NCBI GenBank assembly: GCA_905132765.1
Contig: CAJHQP010000044.1
Coordinates: 310,001-374,000, forward strand
Origin: Moricandia arvensis
Taxonomy: Eukaryota; Streptophyta; Magnoliopsida; Brassicales; Brassicaceae
Length of the DNA: 64,000 nt
Reading direction: 5' to 3'
Shown in pieces: positions 10,893 through 23,591 of this stretch. Numbering within the stretch: the first letter of the stretch is position 1; the number at the start of each line of letters is the position of its first letter. The notes below the pieces were generated by a model, which worked only from the letters and a program-made list of their open reading frames with translations, was not told the DNA's origin and searched no databases. A program made the position numbers and the translations under genes.

Positions 10893-11831
10893 AAATAGAG
10901 GAAGCGGTGGTGAGAAAGGTGGTGAGAATGACGGTGATAACGGCGGTGAGAAAACGGTTGTGAGAATGATGGATTACAGAGAATCGTCGGAAATCGCCTT
11001 CGAAATCGCCTCTTTGAGAGAAATGACGTTACAGTTTCTAAATTTCGCGAAACAGTAAACCAAAAAAAAAATCTTATATATGCCCGGTAAAAAATCCGGT
11101 TATGTTTAAAAGCACATTGGTAAAATGGTAAAACTAAAGGTTCGGTCCGGTTTGAACGTGCATCAGACGATTTACTAGTAAGTCGTCTGCCGTAAATATT
11201 CACCAGACGACTTACTAGTAAGTCGGCCCAGACCCTAAACCCTAAACCCTAAACTAAATTGACTAAATTAACTAACTAACCACTTTATAAAATCAAATTA
11301 TACTTAAATAGTGTGAACTATACACAGAAATAAACACACCTATGTCAATTTTAAGTTTTTCAAAAAAACATTTATGCTTTCCAAAATCTAACCCTAAGAA
11401 CACATACAATACTAGAACATATGTTGGGAAAACCTAAATCAAAGAATATAATGACTCACTACTTTCACTCATCTATGTTGAAAACAATTAACTTTTGTTA
11501 TATCTTAATTTATATCTCTTTAAACATATGTTAATTACATGATTTCAATTTTTTACTTATCAAAATATTTTTTACAAAATTTTTAAATTATTTTTAAGAA
11601 ATACTATAATAGACGACCTACAAGTAAGTCGTCCAGACGACTTATAATTAAGTCGTCTACACAGAAGACTTGCGGGGGTTAGAAACGGAAACAAAAATCA
11701 ATTTTTTTGTTTGTTCACAAGGGGCTGGTTGTAATTTCAATAGCCTTTTAGGTTACTTTTGCATTTGATTCAAGTTTGGGTTTACTTTTGCAATTCAAAT
11801 CAAGTTTTAGGTCAGTTTTGGCAAAAATCCC

Positions 11832-11841
11832 GTCATTATTA
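11832..11841. repeat. Right 10-bp target-site duplication of the MULE
   Basis: GTCATTATTA, identical to 2855-2864. It directly follows the terminal bases ATCCC of the element. Confidence 0.85.
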
Positions 11842-13569
11842 TTTGTAAATAGTACTAAATTTTAAATAATTTATTGTGAATTTTTGAGATACTTTTACGT
11901 TTTCATATATTTTGTTAATGAGAAATTGGAATGCTGGTCTGGTATATTATTAATGTTATATGTAAATTTTATGTGATCAGTTAATAATATATAACCTAAA
12001 TTTTGAAATCAGGTATTTTTAGATTTATATTTTCTTTATTTGAAAGTTTTGTGTTCTTTAATATTTTTTCGCTAGTTAATTTTATGTTAAAGTTTCGACT
12101 AGTTAATTTTATTTTAAAGTTTCAACTATTTAATTTATATATCGAACTATATTTTGGTATTATTCATTTTGTTTACTAAAAATAATATTGATTTCCTTAT
12201 TATTTAAAATAATATATTTTTAGATCTTCAAATTTTTAAAATAATAATAAAATAATCATATATAGTTTTTGGTATTTTTAAATAATATGTGGACACTCTT
12301 AATGATTTATCGCATCAAAATATATATAGTAAATGGAATTTTCAATATTTTGAATAACATATAACCTAAACTTTAAAAATCACATGTAAAAAATTATATA
12401 GTTAAAATTGTTTGAAATTATTGCATTTTAATATTAATTATCATTGTTGTTAGCTATGTTTATGATTATTTTCGAAAATCTATAATATATTAAGTTAAAA
12501 CTATATAAAATTCTTTATTTTTTTAAGTTTACCATATTTGATATTGATTTATATTTTATTTTGAAATAAACGATTTTGATAATATTTGATATAGCTATTT
12601 TAGATCTTATATGGATACCATCAATGACTTATAGCCTCAACTTTTATATAGTATAGAACTTTCTTAGTAATTTATAGCATCAAATTATATATAATAATTG
12701 TAATTCGTGAATATTTCATATAACCTAAACTTTAAAGCCACATGTTTAAAATGTATATAGTTAAAATTGTTGGAAACTATTGAATTTTAAAAATTATTAT
12801 AATTGTTGTTAGTTATTTTTATGATTATTTTCAAAAATCTATAGTATATTAAGTTAAATTATATACAATTTTTTATTGTAAGTTTACCATATTTTATATT
12901 GATTTATATTTTATTTGAAATGAACGATTTTAGTAATATTGACATTTTTAAAAATATTAAATTAAAAAGTAATTTGTCATAGAATGAGTGGTTGTTTTAA
13001 ATTCTTTGTGAACACTCTCAATGGCTTATAGCCTTAACTTTTATATAGTATAGAACACTATTACTGATTAATAGCATCAAATTATGTATACAAAATGTAA
13101 TTTGTGAATATTTTCATTAGCATATAACCTAAACTTACATGTTTTAAATTTATATAGTTAAAATTGTTGGAAATTATTGCATTTTAATAATAATTATCAT
13201 TGTTATTAGTTATTTTATGATTATTTTACCATATTTGATATAGAATTATATTATACTTGAAATAAACGATTTTGGTAATGTTTACATTTTTAGATATAGC
13301 AAATTAAATAACTTATCATAATATAATTGTTTGTTTAAAATCTTATGTGTTCCCTTTAATAATTTATATCCTCAACTTTTATATAATATAAAACACTCTT
13401 AATGATTTATTGCATCAAATTATATGCAGTAGATGTAATTTGTGAATATTTTCAATAGCATATAACCTAAACTTTGAAAACCATATATTTTAAATTTATA
13501 TAGCTAAAATAATTATCATTGTTGTTAATTATTTTATGATTATTTTCGAAATATATAATATATTAAGTT

Positions 13570-13573
<4 letters not shown>

Positions 13574-13616
<43 letters not shown>
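13574..13616. repeat. (TA)n microsatellite
   Basis: About 21 uninterrupted TA units inside the AT-rich tandem array. Confidence 0.95.
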
Positions 13617-13620
<4 letters not shown>

Positions 13621-13797
13621 GAATCTTAGCATATTTAATATTGATTTATATTTTATTTTGAAATAAACGATTTTGGTAATATTAATATTTTAAGAAATAG
13701 TAAATTAAAAAGTAAATTGTCATATTTTATTTGGTTGTTTAACATCCTAGGTGGACATTCTCAATGGCTTATAGTCTCAACTTTTATATAGTATAAA

Positions 13798-16700
13798 CTA
13801 GACTTTCAATTCACCCTACGCACGAGTTTATTTTAATAATTAATTTTATTTTATCTTAATTTAAAATAATAAAAATAGAAATAATTTATATACATTTTCC
13901 ATGAAATTGTCTAAAATTATATTTATTATTATTTCTATTTAATTTTTACAGAATTATACTCTTTAAATAATTAATATTCAAATATACCTTTGTTTCTATA
14001 TGCATATGTATCGTTTATTTTATAAATGTATTTATACTGTTTATTAATCATCATTGTTTTAAAAATTATATTGACTATTCGATGCATATTAACTACTATT
14101 ACAGTTTTATGAATATTTTTCTTATATATTTTTTCAATCTTTATTTAAATGAGATAAGAGATTACTTCATATTCAAAATATCTAAATTTATTTTTAAACT
14201 AAAATTTTGCAAAGAAAGTATGATAATTATATACTTTAATGTGTATATATGTATTTAAATAGTCTTATTCACATTTTAGATATATATTTGATATTATAAT
14301 ATTTTTGAATTTAAAAAATATTAAATATTTTTATTAGAAATATGAAAGATAAGTAAATGTAACTAACGGTAAGCAATATTTTTATTAATATGAGTACATA
14401 TAATTAATAATTTTAGATATTTCTTCTACTTAATTTAGTTACAATATAAATTAATGTCGAGGCTATGATGTTTATTAGTTACTACATATTTTTCCTAATT
14501 ATTAGAAGTTTGTCATAATTTCATTTTTAGTTGATTAATCAATATTATTAAATAATATAGTCAATAATTGATTAATGTATAAAAGTTATTCTCTATATCT
14601 TTCTTTTCTACTTTGCTGAGAATATACTCTAATATCAATATCTTTTACAGATAATTTTAAAATAATTAATTTATTTTGTAAACTTCTTGAGATTATTAGG
14701 TTTCATATATTAACATCGTTCTTCAAATATATTTTTTACGACAAAATTCGTGTGATTCATTTTTAGTTATATATGTATTGTTAATTTATTTAACAAAATT
14801 TCATAAGTATAAATCCTATCACTTTTATTAGTGAATTAAATTAATGTAGTATGAAGAGTCACCATGTCTTTTTTTTTATTATTATTGATTGTACTTATAG
14901 ATTATAAAAATCTATAGGTTTGTCTCATAAAAACTTATTTCATTAGTTTAATGAATATTTGGATTATAATTTTCTAAAAATGTTTGTGCCAAAACTAATA
15001 TAGTAGTGTTATTAGTCAATAAATATGTTGATTTATTTTATTGATAAAAAAGTTTGAAACGCGTAAATAAACGTTTCAAATAAAAATATATGTTAAAAAA
15101 TGAAATAATCTTACTATCATTTATTTTAATAATTTTTAAAAAATTTATTGTAAGCCCAAAATGAATTGACGTGATTAAAAAAAAACAAAATCAACCATTA
15201 CTATTTAAGAAACTTGTGTAACCAATTATAAATTTATATGATTTTTATAGCAAATACCAAAATAGAAATAAGAAAATTTTAAGTGCTAATTTTGGGTTGC
15301 CTTTCTATTTATTTGATTAGGCTCAATTATGATATTATCTATCTATTTTATTTGATGTATATGCTATTTTTATGTCTTGACATAATTTATGAAAAAAAGT
15401 TATCTATTTTATGTAATTTTGAAATGGTTAGCATATATATCTAGTTAGTTATTTTTTTGTATCTTAACTGATAGTTTTTAAGTTTATTTTGATAGATTTG
15501 GTTTTTGAATTTTTCATGTTTTTAAAAATATTAAACTCCGGTGCTGATTTAGCATATCTGCTATTTAAGATTATATGTGAATATTTTTTTTTGTAAACTA
15601 TATGAAAATATTTTTAATAGCGTAAATGTTCTATAGTAGATAACACGTTTGTGGATATAATACTTTTTCTTTTTGAACTCTTTTTATGTCAAGTTTTTGA
15701 TAAGTTAGTATAAATACCAAACTAACTTTTCAGATAACTTAACATTTGTTAATTTATTTTTGTATTTATTTTTTATTTAACATTTAAATATATGATCATT
15801 TGAAAGTATTTTTTTTGGTTTAAAAGAACCTTGATTTCTTTAAAGTTTTGTTCTTTTTGTTATTTAAAATTTTATGTTTAGTTTTCAAATATTTAGTTTA
15901 TATATCAAGCTAATTATTTAATAAAAATATTCTATTTGTTTACCTTATTCGATTTTTTTTTGTTTTGAGAAATAATTTTTTATATTTATAAAATATGAAA
16001 TTAAATGATGATAAGGTATATTGCTAATCTTATTTGTAAATTCTATATGAAGATTTTAATTAATATATATCTCATTTTGTTTGAAATCATATGTGCTCTA
16101 GATCTATATTTTCTTTAGTATTTGAAATTCTTGTACTCTCTAAAATTTATTTTTTGTTAGTTAATTTTATGTTAGTCTTCCAATAATTTAGTTTCTATAT
16201 CAAATTTATTTCTTAGATGATTTTGTAAGATTTATATGTTAATTTTTGAAAATATATTATATATTAAGCTAAAATATATAAAATGGTTTTACTTTTTTTA
16301 AGTTTACCATGTTTTTTATATTTTATTTTATTTTAAAATAAACAATTTTGGAAAATAGAGTTACCTAGTTGTTATTCAGATGGATATGTATTTACATAGT
16401 CTTAATAGAGTGTGTCTTATGTTGCTGACAAAAAAAACGATTTTGGAACTTTTGATAGTTTTAAAAATAGCAAATTGAAATGCCGATTTGTCATTATATA
16501 ATTAGTGTTTTAATCATATGTGAACGCTCTCAATGACATATAGCCGCAAGTTTCATATGGTATAGAAACATAATAAATAAATTTGTGATTTAACATATTT
16601 TCTTGGTTCTTTAAAATAATATTTGAACAATTTCAATGATTTTTAACATCAACTTATGTAGTATATCCTATTTCAAATAGCATATAAACTAAAAAAATCA

Positions 16701-18480
16701 AATGTTTTAAATTTATATAGTTATAATTGTTACATTTAAGTTAATTAATATATTTGTAAGATCTTTCATGTTATTTTTTTAAACTATACTATATATTAAG
16801 TTAAATTATATATAATGTTTTTATTTTTTAAAGTTTACCATATTTGATATTGATTTGTATTATACTGTATGCTGAGTGAACTAAATTAAAAACTTGTAAG
16901 AAGATACCGTGTAACTTCTTTTGTTATTGATAACCAAGAAGTTCTTAATCATATAGATTAAACCAGCGTTCAGATATGACCCATAGCACCCTAGACAGTT
17001 AGTTGGTATGAATGCTTGGATTGTTTTCCCCTAATATTTAGTGTTTATTAAAGTTTAGATTGATAATAACTAAAATAATAAAGATTAAACCAGTGTTCAA
17101 ATATGACCCATAGCACCCTAGATAGTTAGTTGGTATGAATGCTTGGATTGTTTTTCCCTAATATTTAGTGTTTATTAAATTTAGATTGATAATAACTAAA
17201 ATAATAAAACTTTTGTACCTTTTGATCAATAAAAAACAACTCAAAACCCTTGAACAAAAAAAAAAGAAACAACTCAAAACCTATAAGCAAGTCACCATTT
17301 TGTGCTTTCCAAAAATTTCATTCTTATTAAAATATTTTCTAAGGTCATCGAAATTCAAAGAAGAAGCTAAAGCAACCATTGTTAAAATCTATGTTTTTCA
17401 ATATCTCTCTCTCTTTCTCAAAATAAATCTTGAAAAGTCTTAGAAATTTAGACATTATTTATAGTCACACCAATACTTTATATAGTAGAAAATTTCTTAT
17501 TGACTTTACATATATTAAGTTAATTTCCTTTTTAGATGTTTTTGTTATTTTAACTATTTTAATATTATTTTTCATTTTATTTTGGTACATAAGACTATCA
17601 AAATCCTATTTTCCAATAAAATGATTTTGGATTGGCTATATCCATGACAAATATACGCATATGTCTAGTAAATCATAAAGCTTCTTCCATTAAAGATACA
17701 TTCTTTATAAATTTACTTTATTTGATAAAATTTCTATTTATGTTTAAGTAACTAAATTTTGGAAAGATTACATTTTACAACTAATATAAACTTATTAGCT
17801 TAATTTATTAGATAATAGATTTTATTTTATAAAAAAACTATTTTTTGAAAATTTTGACATTTTAACAAATAGAAAATTAAGACTGTGATGTGTCATAATA
17901 TATTTGGAAACATTGACATTTTTACAATTTAAAAAATAATGATTTGTCATAATATTTGGACATTCTCAATAATTTACGACATCAACTTCTATAATATAGA
18001 TTTATGAATATTTTCAATAGAATATAACCTAAACCTTAATAATCATTATATAGTTATAATTTTTTTAAATTCTTTATTTTTAAGTTAAATTATTATATTT
18101 GAAAGATATTTTATGTTAATTTTCGAAATATATCATAAATTAAGTTAATAATGTTTTTACTTTTGTAAGTTTACCATATTTGATTCTTGCAATTTTCAGT
18201 AAATTATTATATTTGAAAGATATTTTATGCTAATTTTCGAAAATACATTATAAATTAAGTTAATTTATTTATAATGTTTTTCCTTTTCTATGTTTACCAT
18301 ATTTGATAAATTTGTTTTGTTAGATTAATCTATATATATATATATCATATTAATTTCATTTTTAATATTTTTTTTAAATATTAATATTTTTAGAAATAAT
18401 AAATTAAATTGATTATTTGTCATAATACGATTGGTGGACTTAAATCATATGTGGACGCTCTTAATAGTTTATAGCCTCAA
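13798..18480 (-). mobile_element. Third Helitron-like copy, AT-rich, no genes
   Basis: It starts (minus-strand 3' end) with the same hairpin-CTAG arrangement as at 1671, here with CTAG at 13798-13801, and the following 750 bp match the previous copy. Later parts (15.9-16.9 kb, 17.9-18.5 kb) repeat fragments of the ~380-bp unit. At 18430-18480 the phrase tatagcctcaag ends against a minisatellite, so the 5' terminus is probably lost. No coding sequence over 100 residues is convincing anywhere in this stretch. Its segment 14560-14700 is an uninterrupted paralogue of the MITE and MULE target sites. Confidence 0.35.
16955..17209. repeat. Direct duplication of a ~127-bp segment
   Basis: The block starting agattaaaccag and ending taactaaaataata occurs twice back to back (16955-17081 and 17082-17209) with only a few substitutions. 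It includes tgacccatagcaccctaga. No gene is recognisable. The weak reading frames at 17168-17624 have biased AT composition and no family resemblance. Confidence 0.85.
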
Positions 18481-18483
18481 GTT

Positions 18484-19135
18484 TTTTCCGCCAAAATCGC
18501 AAAACAGTATTTTCCCGTTAAAACCACAAAATCGAATTTCCTGCCAAAACTGCAAAATCGTATTTTCCTGTCAAAACTACAAAATCGAGTTTTCCCGCCA
18601 AAACCGCAAAATCGTATTTTCCTGCCAAAACTACAAAATCGAGTTTTCCCGCCAAAACCGCAAAATCGAGTTTTTCCGCCAAATCTGCAAAATTGAGTTT
18701 CCCGTCAAAATCGCAAAATAGTACTTTCCCGCCAAAACTGCAAAATCGAGTTTTCCTACCAAAACTGCAAAATTGATTTTTTCTCGTCAAAACCGTAAAA
18801 ATCAAGTTTCTCGCCAAAACCACAAAATTGAGTTTTCTTGCCAAAACCGTAAAATCGAGTTTTTCCGCAAAAACCGCAAAATCAAGTTCTTCAGTCAAAC
18901 CCGCAAAATCGAGTTTTCCTGCCAAACCCGTAAAATCAAGTTTTCCTACCAAACCCGCAAAATCAAGTTTTCCCGTCAAAATTGCAAAATTGAGTTTTTC
19001 TGCCAAACCTACAAAATCAAATTTCCCGCCGAAACCTTAAATTATCTTTTCCCGCCAAAACCTTAAATTGTCTTTTCCCGCCAAAACTTTAAATTGTGTT
19101 ATTCCGTCAAAACTGTAAAATCGGGCTTTCCCATC
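18484..19135. repeat. 27-bp minisatellite, about 24 copies
   Basis: The unit is of the form gagttttcccgccaaaac followed by cgcaaaatc. Because 27 is a multiple of three and the unit lacks stops in several frames, long reading frames appear on both strands (nonapeptides FSRQNRKIE on plus, LAGKLDFAV on minus). There is no start context or flanking exon to support a gene. I read it as a non-coding tandem repeat. Confidence 0.85.
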
Positions 19136-20280
19136 AAAAAGAAAAATTGGGTTTTCCATTTGTACCTCAAAACCAAGTTTTTCCAAAATCTAATCAATAT
19201 TTTTATTAGAATTACCCTAAGATAAACTTAAAACAGTTTTTGTCCCAAAAATAACACTTAAAGAGAATAATGACTAAAATAAACTTTATTAAAAGGTGTA
19301 AATATATATTTATACTCATTGGGTTAACTAATCTAGACTTAGGGTTTAGAGTTATGGGGTGGAGTTTTGGAGGTAAGGTCTAAAACCTTTTTTTTTTAAT
19401 ATTTTTTTTAAATGTTTTTTTTTAAAAGTTTATTTTGGTCATTTTAAGGTATATTTTTGTGAGAAAAATTTCAAAAATGTCTATTTGAGAGATTTGCCAT
19501 ATTTTTATTTTTAATCCTTAAAATAATATTTTTTGATAATAACAATTTAGACTATAATATTATTTAAGGGTAAACCACTAAAACCATTAACCCATTAATT
19601 TAGATGAGTTACGGGTTAACCCAATTCATTTGTCAAATTGATTGGGTTAACCTATAACCATATAAGCTTAAAACCATTTGGATATGGTTTATTTTGGGTT
19701 GGTTTACCCATCTTGACACCCCTAGTTAGAATCATAACAATAACATTAACTATACCAAATTTAAACCACATTAGAGTTTCAGAAATAAATATTATGGACA
19801 AGTTTAATGTTTTGAAAAATTAAAACAATGCAACTAAACAACTCATAAATTAGAACAATAATTAAAGTAACATAAAAATACACAAAAGATAAAAACTAAA
19901 ACTAATAAACTATTACCCAAATTATTATAACTTCGTTTTTTATAAATATTCATATTTTGTGCGGTTGATTCACCTAGTAGTTAATAAATCTAAATTAGAA
20001 AAATAAGCATTTAATTTTCCAACTAATAACAAATAACAATTTTATAATGAGAAAATTGGAAATATAGTTTCAAAACTCAATATTATTGTCCTAATGGGAT
20101 AATTTTAATCTAATGTTTCTCATTTAATATATAGGGGATATTATGAAAATCCAATTTAGCTCTTGATTTAAATCTGAACAATAGAAATAAAAATAAAATT
20201 AATTGTCTTAGAAAAAAGTTTGAAAATAAAACCAACCAAAAATAAAAAGTTCTAAACCCTTTTGACCTAATCCTAATTAC
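19136..20280. other. AT-rich intergenic DNA upstream of the SWIM gene
   Basis: No gene is visible. The part at 19320-19500 contains a gacttagggtttagagtt stretch resembling the core of the MITE family at 41633-43059, but clear termini are missing. From about 20280 base composition becomes more balanced, which probably marks the promoter and 5' untranslated region of the next gene. Confidence 0.5.
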
Positions 20281-20716
20281 TTCGGTTCTCTATACCATTT
20301 CCGAGGGCGTCTGGTCCTCCAAAGATCAATGTTGAGGTGATTGTGGAGCACATGTTCTTCATCATCATCTACCCCGACTAAACCCAGAAAGTTTCAAATC
20401 TTATCTTTCTATATCTTCTTGTTTGGTTATTTGCGATGTGTTGTTGTTTGGGTACCTGTTAGAGTTATTACAAACTTTTCGAAAGAGAGAAAAGATTTCA
20501 GTGTATTAAGATACTGAAAGAGACAATTCTTGTTTCTGTAATTGTTCTGTTCTATTGGATTCGTGATTTTGAGTTGCCTAAGAGCATTGAAATTTGGTGG
20601 TTTGAGGAGACAACCTTAAACCTCTCTGTCTAATCTGAATAAGTTGATAAAAATCTGTGTTTAGAGATTCAAAGTTAGTGCCTTTTACTCATTGATTGAG
20701 TGTATCATGGATGCAG

Positions 20717-23591
20717 ATGGCTAGATGGGATCAGATATTCTCCCTACCAGTGCAAAACCCAACTTTGCCAGAGTTTTCTTCTGGGGATCTTGTTTGGTCC
20801 AAGGTGGAAGGTTACCGAGACAATATTGATAGATTAGCCCTCATCCCCTACACGAGGGTTGATGATTTTGTAAGAGGTGAATCCTCCAATAAAGATTGCC
20901 CCACCAGTTTCCATGTTGAAGCTAGACGACGGAAGGCCAAAGAGCAAAAATATAAGCCCAAAGTTGATGGCATCTTGGAGTATATCCTCTATTGGTGTTC
21001 CTTTGGACCAGATGACAACAGGAAAGGCGGAGCTGTACGGCCATGTAGGAGCACATATGTTCCCAAAAAGAACAATGCAGGCCGGCCTAATTCCAAAAGA
21101 GGCTGCAGGTGTCACTTCATTGTGAAACGCTTGATTGCAGAACCAACGGTGGCTTTAATTATTTATAACCATGACAAGCATGTAGATGATAAAGGGTTGC
21201 CATGCCATGGTCCACAAGACAAAAAGGCCGCTGGAACAAGAGCCATGTTTGCTCCCTATATATCAGAAGATCTTAGGTTACGTGTCTTGTCTTTGCTCTA
21301 TGTTGGTGTCTCTGTGGAGACCATTATGCAAAGGCATAATGAATCTGTGGAAAAACAGGGTGGTCCAAGTAATAGAGATGATTTGCTAACCCATAGATAT
21401 GTTCGAAGGCTTGAGAGGAGTATTAGACGTTCCACGTATGAGCTGGATGAGGATGACGACGTTAGTATCAGTATGTGGGTTGAAACTCATCAGAGCCATG
21501 TGTTTTTCTACGAGGGGTTCTCTGACACACACCCTTTTTCATTGGGTATTCAAACTGAGTGGCAGTTGCAACAGATGATTCGATTTGGGAACTGTAGGCT
21601 TTTGGCTTCAGATTCTAGGTTTGGGACAAATAAACTGAAGGTCAGTTTCTTACAGTTTGCATCACTCTCTGTAATTTTTTGTAAAAAAAATATATTATCA
21701 GGATGATTCTCAGTTCTATGTGCTTGGTTTAAATTTCAGTATCCTATCCATAGTCTTGTTGTGTTCGACTCCGAGAACAAGGCTATTCCAGTAGCTTGGA
21801 TAATTGCACCGCGGGTATCAAGTGGAGATTCGTATAGATGGATGAGAGCTCTTTGTAACCGAGTCCATGCCAAGGATCCCTTGTGGAAGGTGGCTGGGTT
21901 CATAGTTGATGACCCTTTTGCTGACATAGCAACTATCAGGTTGGTTGCTTCAAAGACCTTTTTTTTTTAAAAAATAATTAAAACACGCATTTTGAAGAGT
22001 TTACCACACCAAAGCGTTTAGCTTTGAATGCAGATAATTACTAAGTACATAACCAGATATCGGCATATTGAATGAAGCTGCCATTTGGTAATTTCAATTC
22101 AATTGTGGAGCACTATTTAGACAGATTGACTTGGATCATACAACAATAGGTCTTGAATCCTTGGTTGCACTGGCTACGTGCAGAACGCTTGACATGGTTA
22201 AATTTTAGGTTTCATCATCATATACTGTTCTCTTCGTGAATAAGAAATTTAATGAAAGCATAGATTTCATACATGGAAACATATTGTCAACCCTCAGTAT
22301 TATATTATCTGATGCTGTTGCTTTCAATGTTCCCAGGGATGTGTTTCAGTGTCCGGTCTTGTTTTCGTTTTGGCGTGTTCGCCATGCCTGGCATAAGAAC
22401 ATAATCAAGAGATGTCCAGAAACAGAGACTCGTGTCGAGATATCAAGACATCTGGGGCAGGCTGTTGATAAAATCTGTAAAAGGCAAGGAACATCCACAT
22501 TGTTTGAAGGTTTCATGGAGCATTTTGTTAATAATCCGGAGTTTGTAGAGTACTTCAGAGCTGTTTGGTTTCCCAGAATAGGTTATTTTTCAAATCTCTC
22601 CCCCTCTCTATCTCTTTTTGTATTGTTTTGCTTACAATTTACCTGCAAGGTTCTTAGACCGAACGTATCAAATGTTTATATGTAAATGACATCAAGTCAT
22701 CGCAAGAATTGACTGTTTTCTTCCCAATCTGTAATAGGAGCTTGGACAAGTGCTTTAGAGACTCTTCCCCTGGCAAGCCAAGAGATATGTGCAGCGATGG
22801 AGCTTTACCACTATCAGATGAAGTGCAGGCTCTTAAATGAGAGAGACTCTGAAGTTTATCAACGTACTGATTGGTTGGTCGATAAGTTAGGAACGAAAGT
22901 ACATTCTTACTTCTGGCTTGATGAATATACTGGAAAAGATAATTTTGCCAGGTACTGGAGAGAGGAATGGGTGAGCGGTTTGACTTCTTTCCGGAAAGCA
23001 TTGAGTATACCAGATTCTGATGTTGTTATCTCTGGTATGTCTGCAAAAGTAACAGATAAATGTGATGGCGACGAAGTTCATGTTGTGTGGAGTCCAAGTT
23101 CACAGTTTGGGGTTTGCAGTTGCAGCTGGGCAGAAAAAGGTTACATATGTCAGCACATGATCAAATTTGCACAAGTCTTTCATGGAAACCGGACTGTTAG
23201 ACAATCTGCGAGCCTTCTACAGTATTATCAGACCTTGGTTGATCTGCTTCACTTACCACCTCGCGATTCCTTGTTTCGTGATTATGCAGTTTCTTTAGCC
23301 GTCTCTGTTGAAAAGCAAATCAATGCGCTTGGCGATATGCAAAAGAGCAATGCTCTGCAGAAAGAAGAACCATCTAATGATAAATCTGGTGAAGTTGATA
23401 CCAATTTAGATGGAGAGCTGATAAAAATGCCAATGAGTAGGGATAGAGATAGAGCCTGCTCCGGTTCTGAGATGGAAATCGATGTTACCTCTACCGTGCA
23501 GAATGAGACAGACATCCCGATCGAGAATCATGAAAGAGGTGCAAAAAGGTTGAAACTTTGCAACACCCGAGCAAGAGATGATGGTAAGTAA
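20717..23591 (+). CDS. SWIM zinc-finger protein with MULE-transposase-like core (host gene)
   Basis: Four exons: 20717-21640, 21740-21939, 22337-22581 and 22738-23591, all with GT..AG introns. They join in frame to 740 codons. The start ATG follows an AG, suggesting a 5'UTR intron. The N-terminus begins MARWDQIFSLPVQ. The middle (about residues 290-430) resembles a degenerate MULE transposase domain (LLASDSRFGTNKLKYPIHS, FIVDDPFADI). A SWIM zinc finger lies at C583-C585-C594-H596 (CSCSWAEKGYICQH), and the tail is acidic and low-complexity. From memory it is very like the Arabidopsis SWIM-finger proteins AT1G60560/AT4G13970, so probably an orthologue; the function is unknown to me, possibly DNA or protein binding. 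All exons are open with no lesions, unlike everything around it. The stop TAA overlaps a perfect donor (ATG|GTAAGT), so a further 3' exon is possible. Confidence 0.85.

Larger units (their letters stand above)
2865..11831. mobile_element. Kaonashi-type Mutator-like element (MULE), complete, 8,967 bp
   Basis: Both ends read inward as GGG(C/A)TTTTTGC, and the element is flanked by a perfect 10-bp direct repeat (GTCATTATTA at 2855-2864 and 11832-11841). This suits MULEs, whose target duplications are usually 8-11 bp. Inside are a plus-strand MULE transposase and a convergent minus-strand DUF1985 plus Ulp1-type protease gene, the layout of Kaonashi/ULP1 MULEs. Non-coding parts are packed with the palindromic motif GACGACTTA..TAAGTCGTC. 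Terminal repeats are short and imperfect (about 40 bp); there is no long TIR. Lesions in both genes suggest it no longer moves by itself. Confidence 0.85.
1671..13797 (-). mobile_element. Second Helitron-like copy, interrupted by a MITE and a MULE
   Basis: On the minus strand the 3' end is a short GC-rich imperfect hairpin (GTGCGTAGCGCGAA) about ten bases before CTAG at 1671-1674. The other end at 13797 reads like a Helitron 5' end and abuts the next CTAG. Without the MULE and the MITE the copy is about 2.8 kb. The body at 1690-2473 aligns by eye with 13815-14570, and 12290-13797 repeats the ~380-bp units of the first copy. Stretches 11842-12290 and 12290-13570 hold no gene. Reading these as tandem Helitrons is inference; the paralogy itself is directly visible. 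Confidence 0.4.

Noticed and set aside
11226..11252. Telomere-like ccctaaaccctaaaccctaaa
   Set aside because: Only about three units, and similar phrases are part of the local MULE/MITE sequence; too short for an interstitial telomere.
16955..17209. tRNA-like or small RNA gene within the 127-bp duplication
   Set aside because: I could not form a cloverleaf or find A/B box promoter motifs.
18518..19006. 162-codon minus-strand reading frame
   Set aside because: It is the 27-bp minisatellite read in a stop-free frame; no start context, exons or family.
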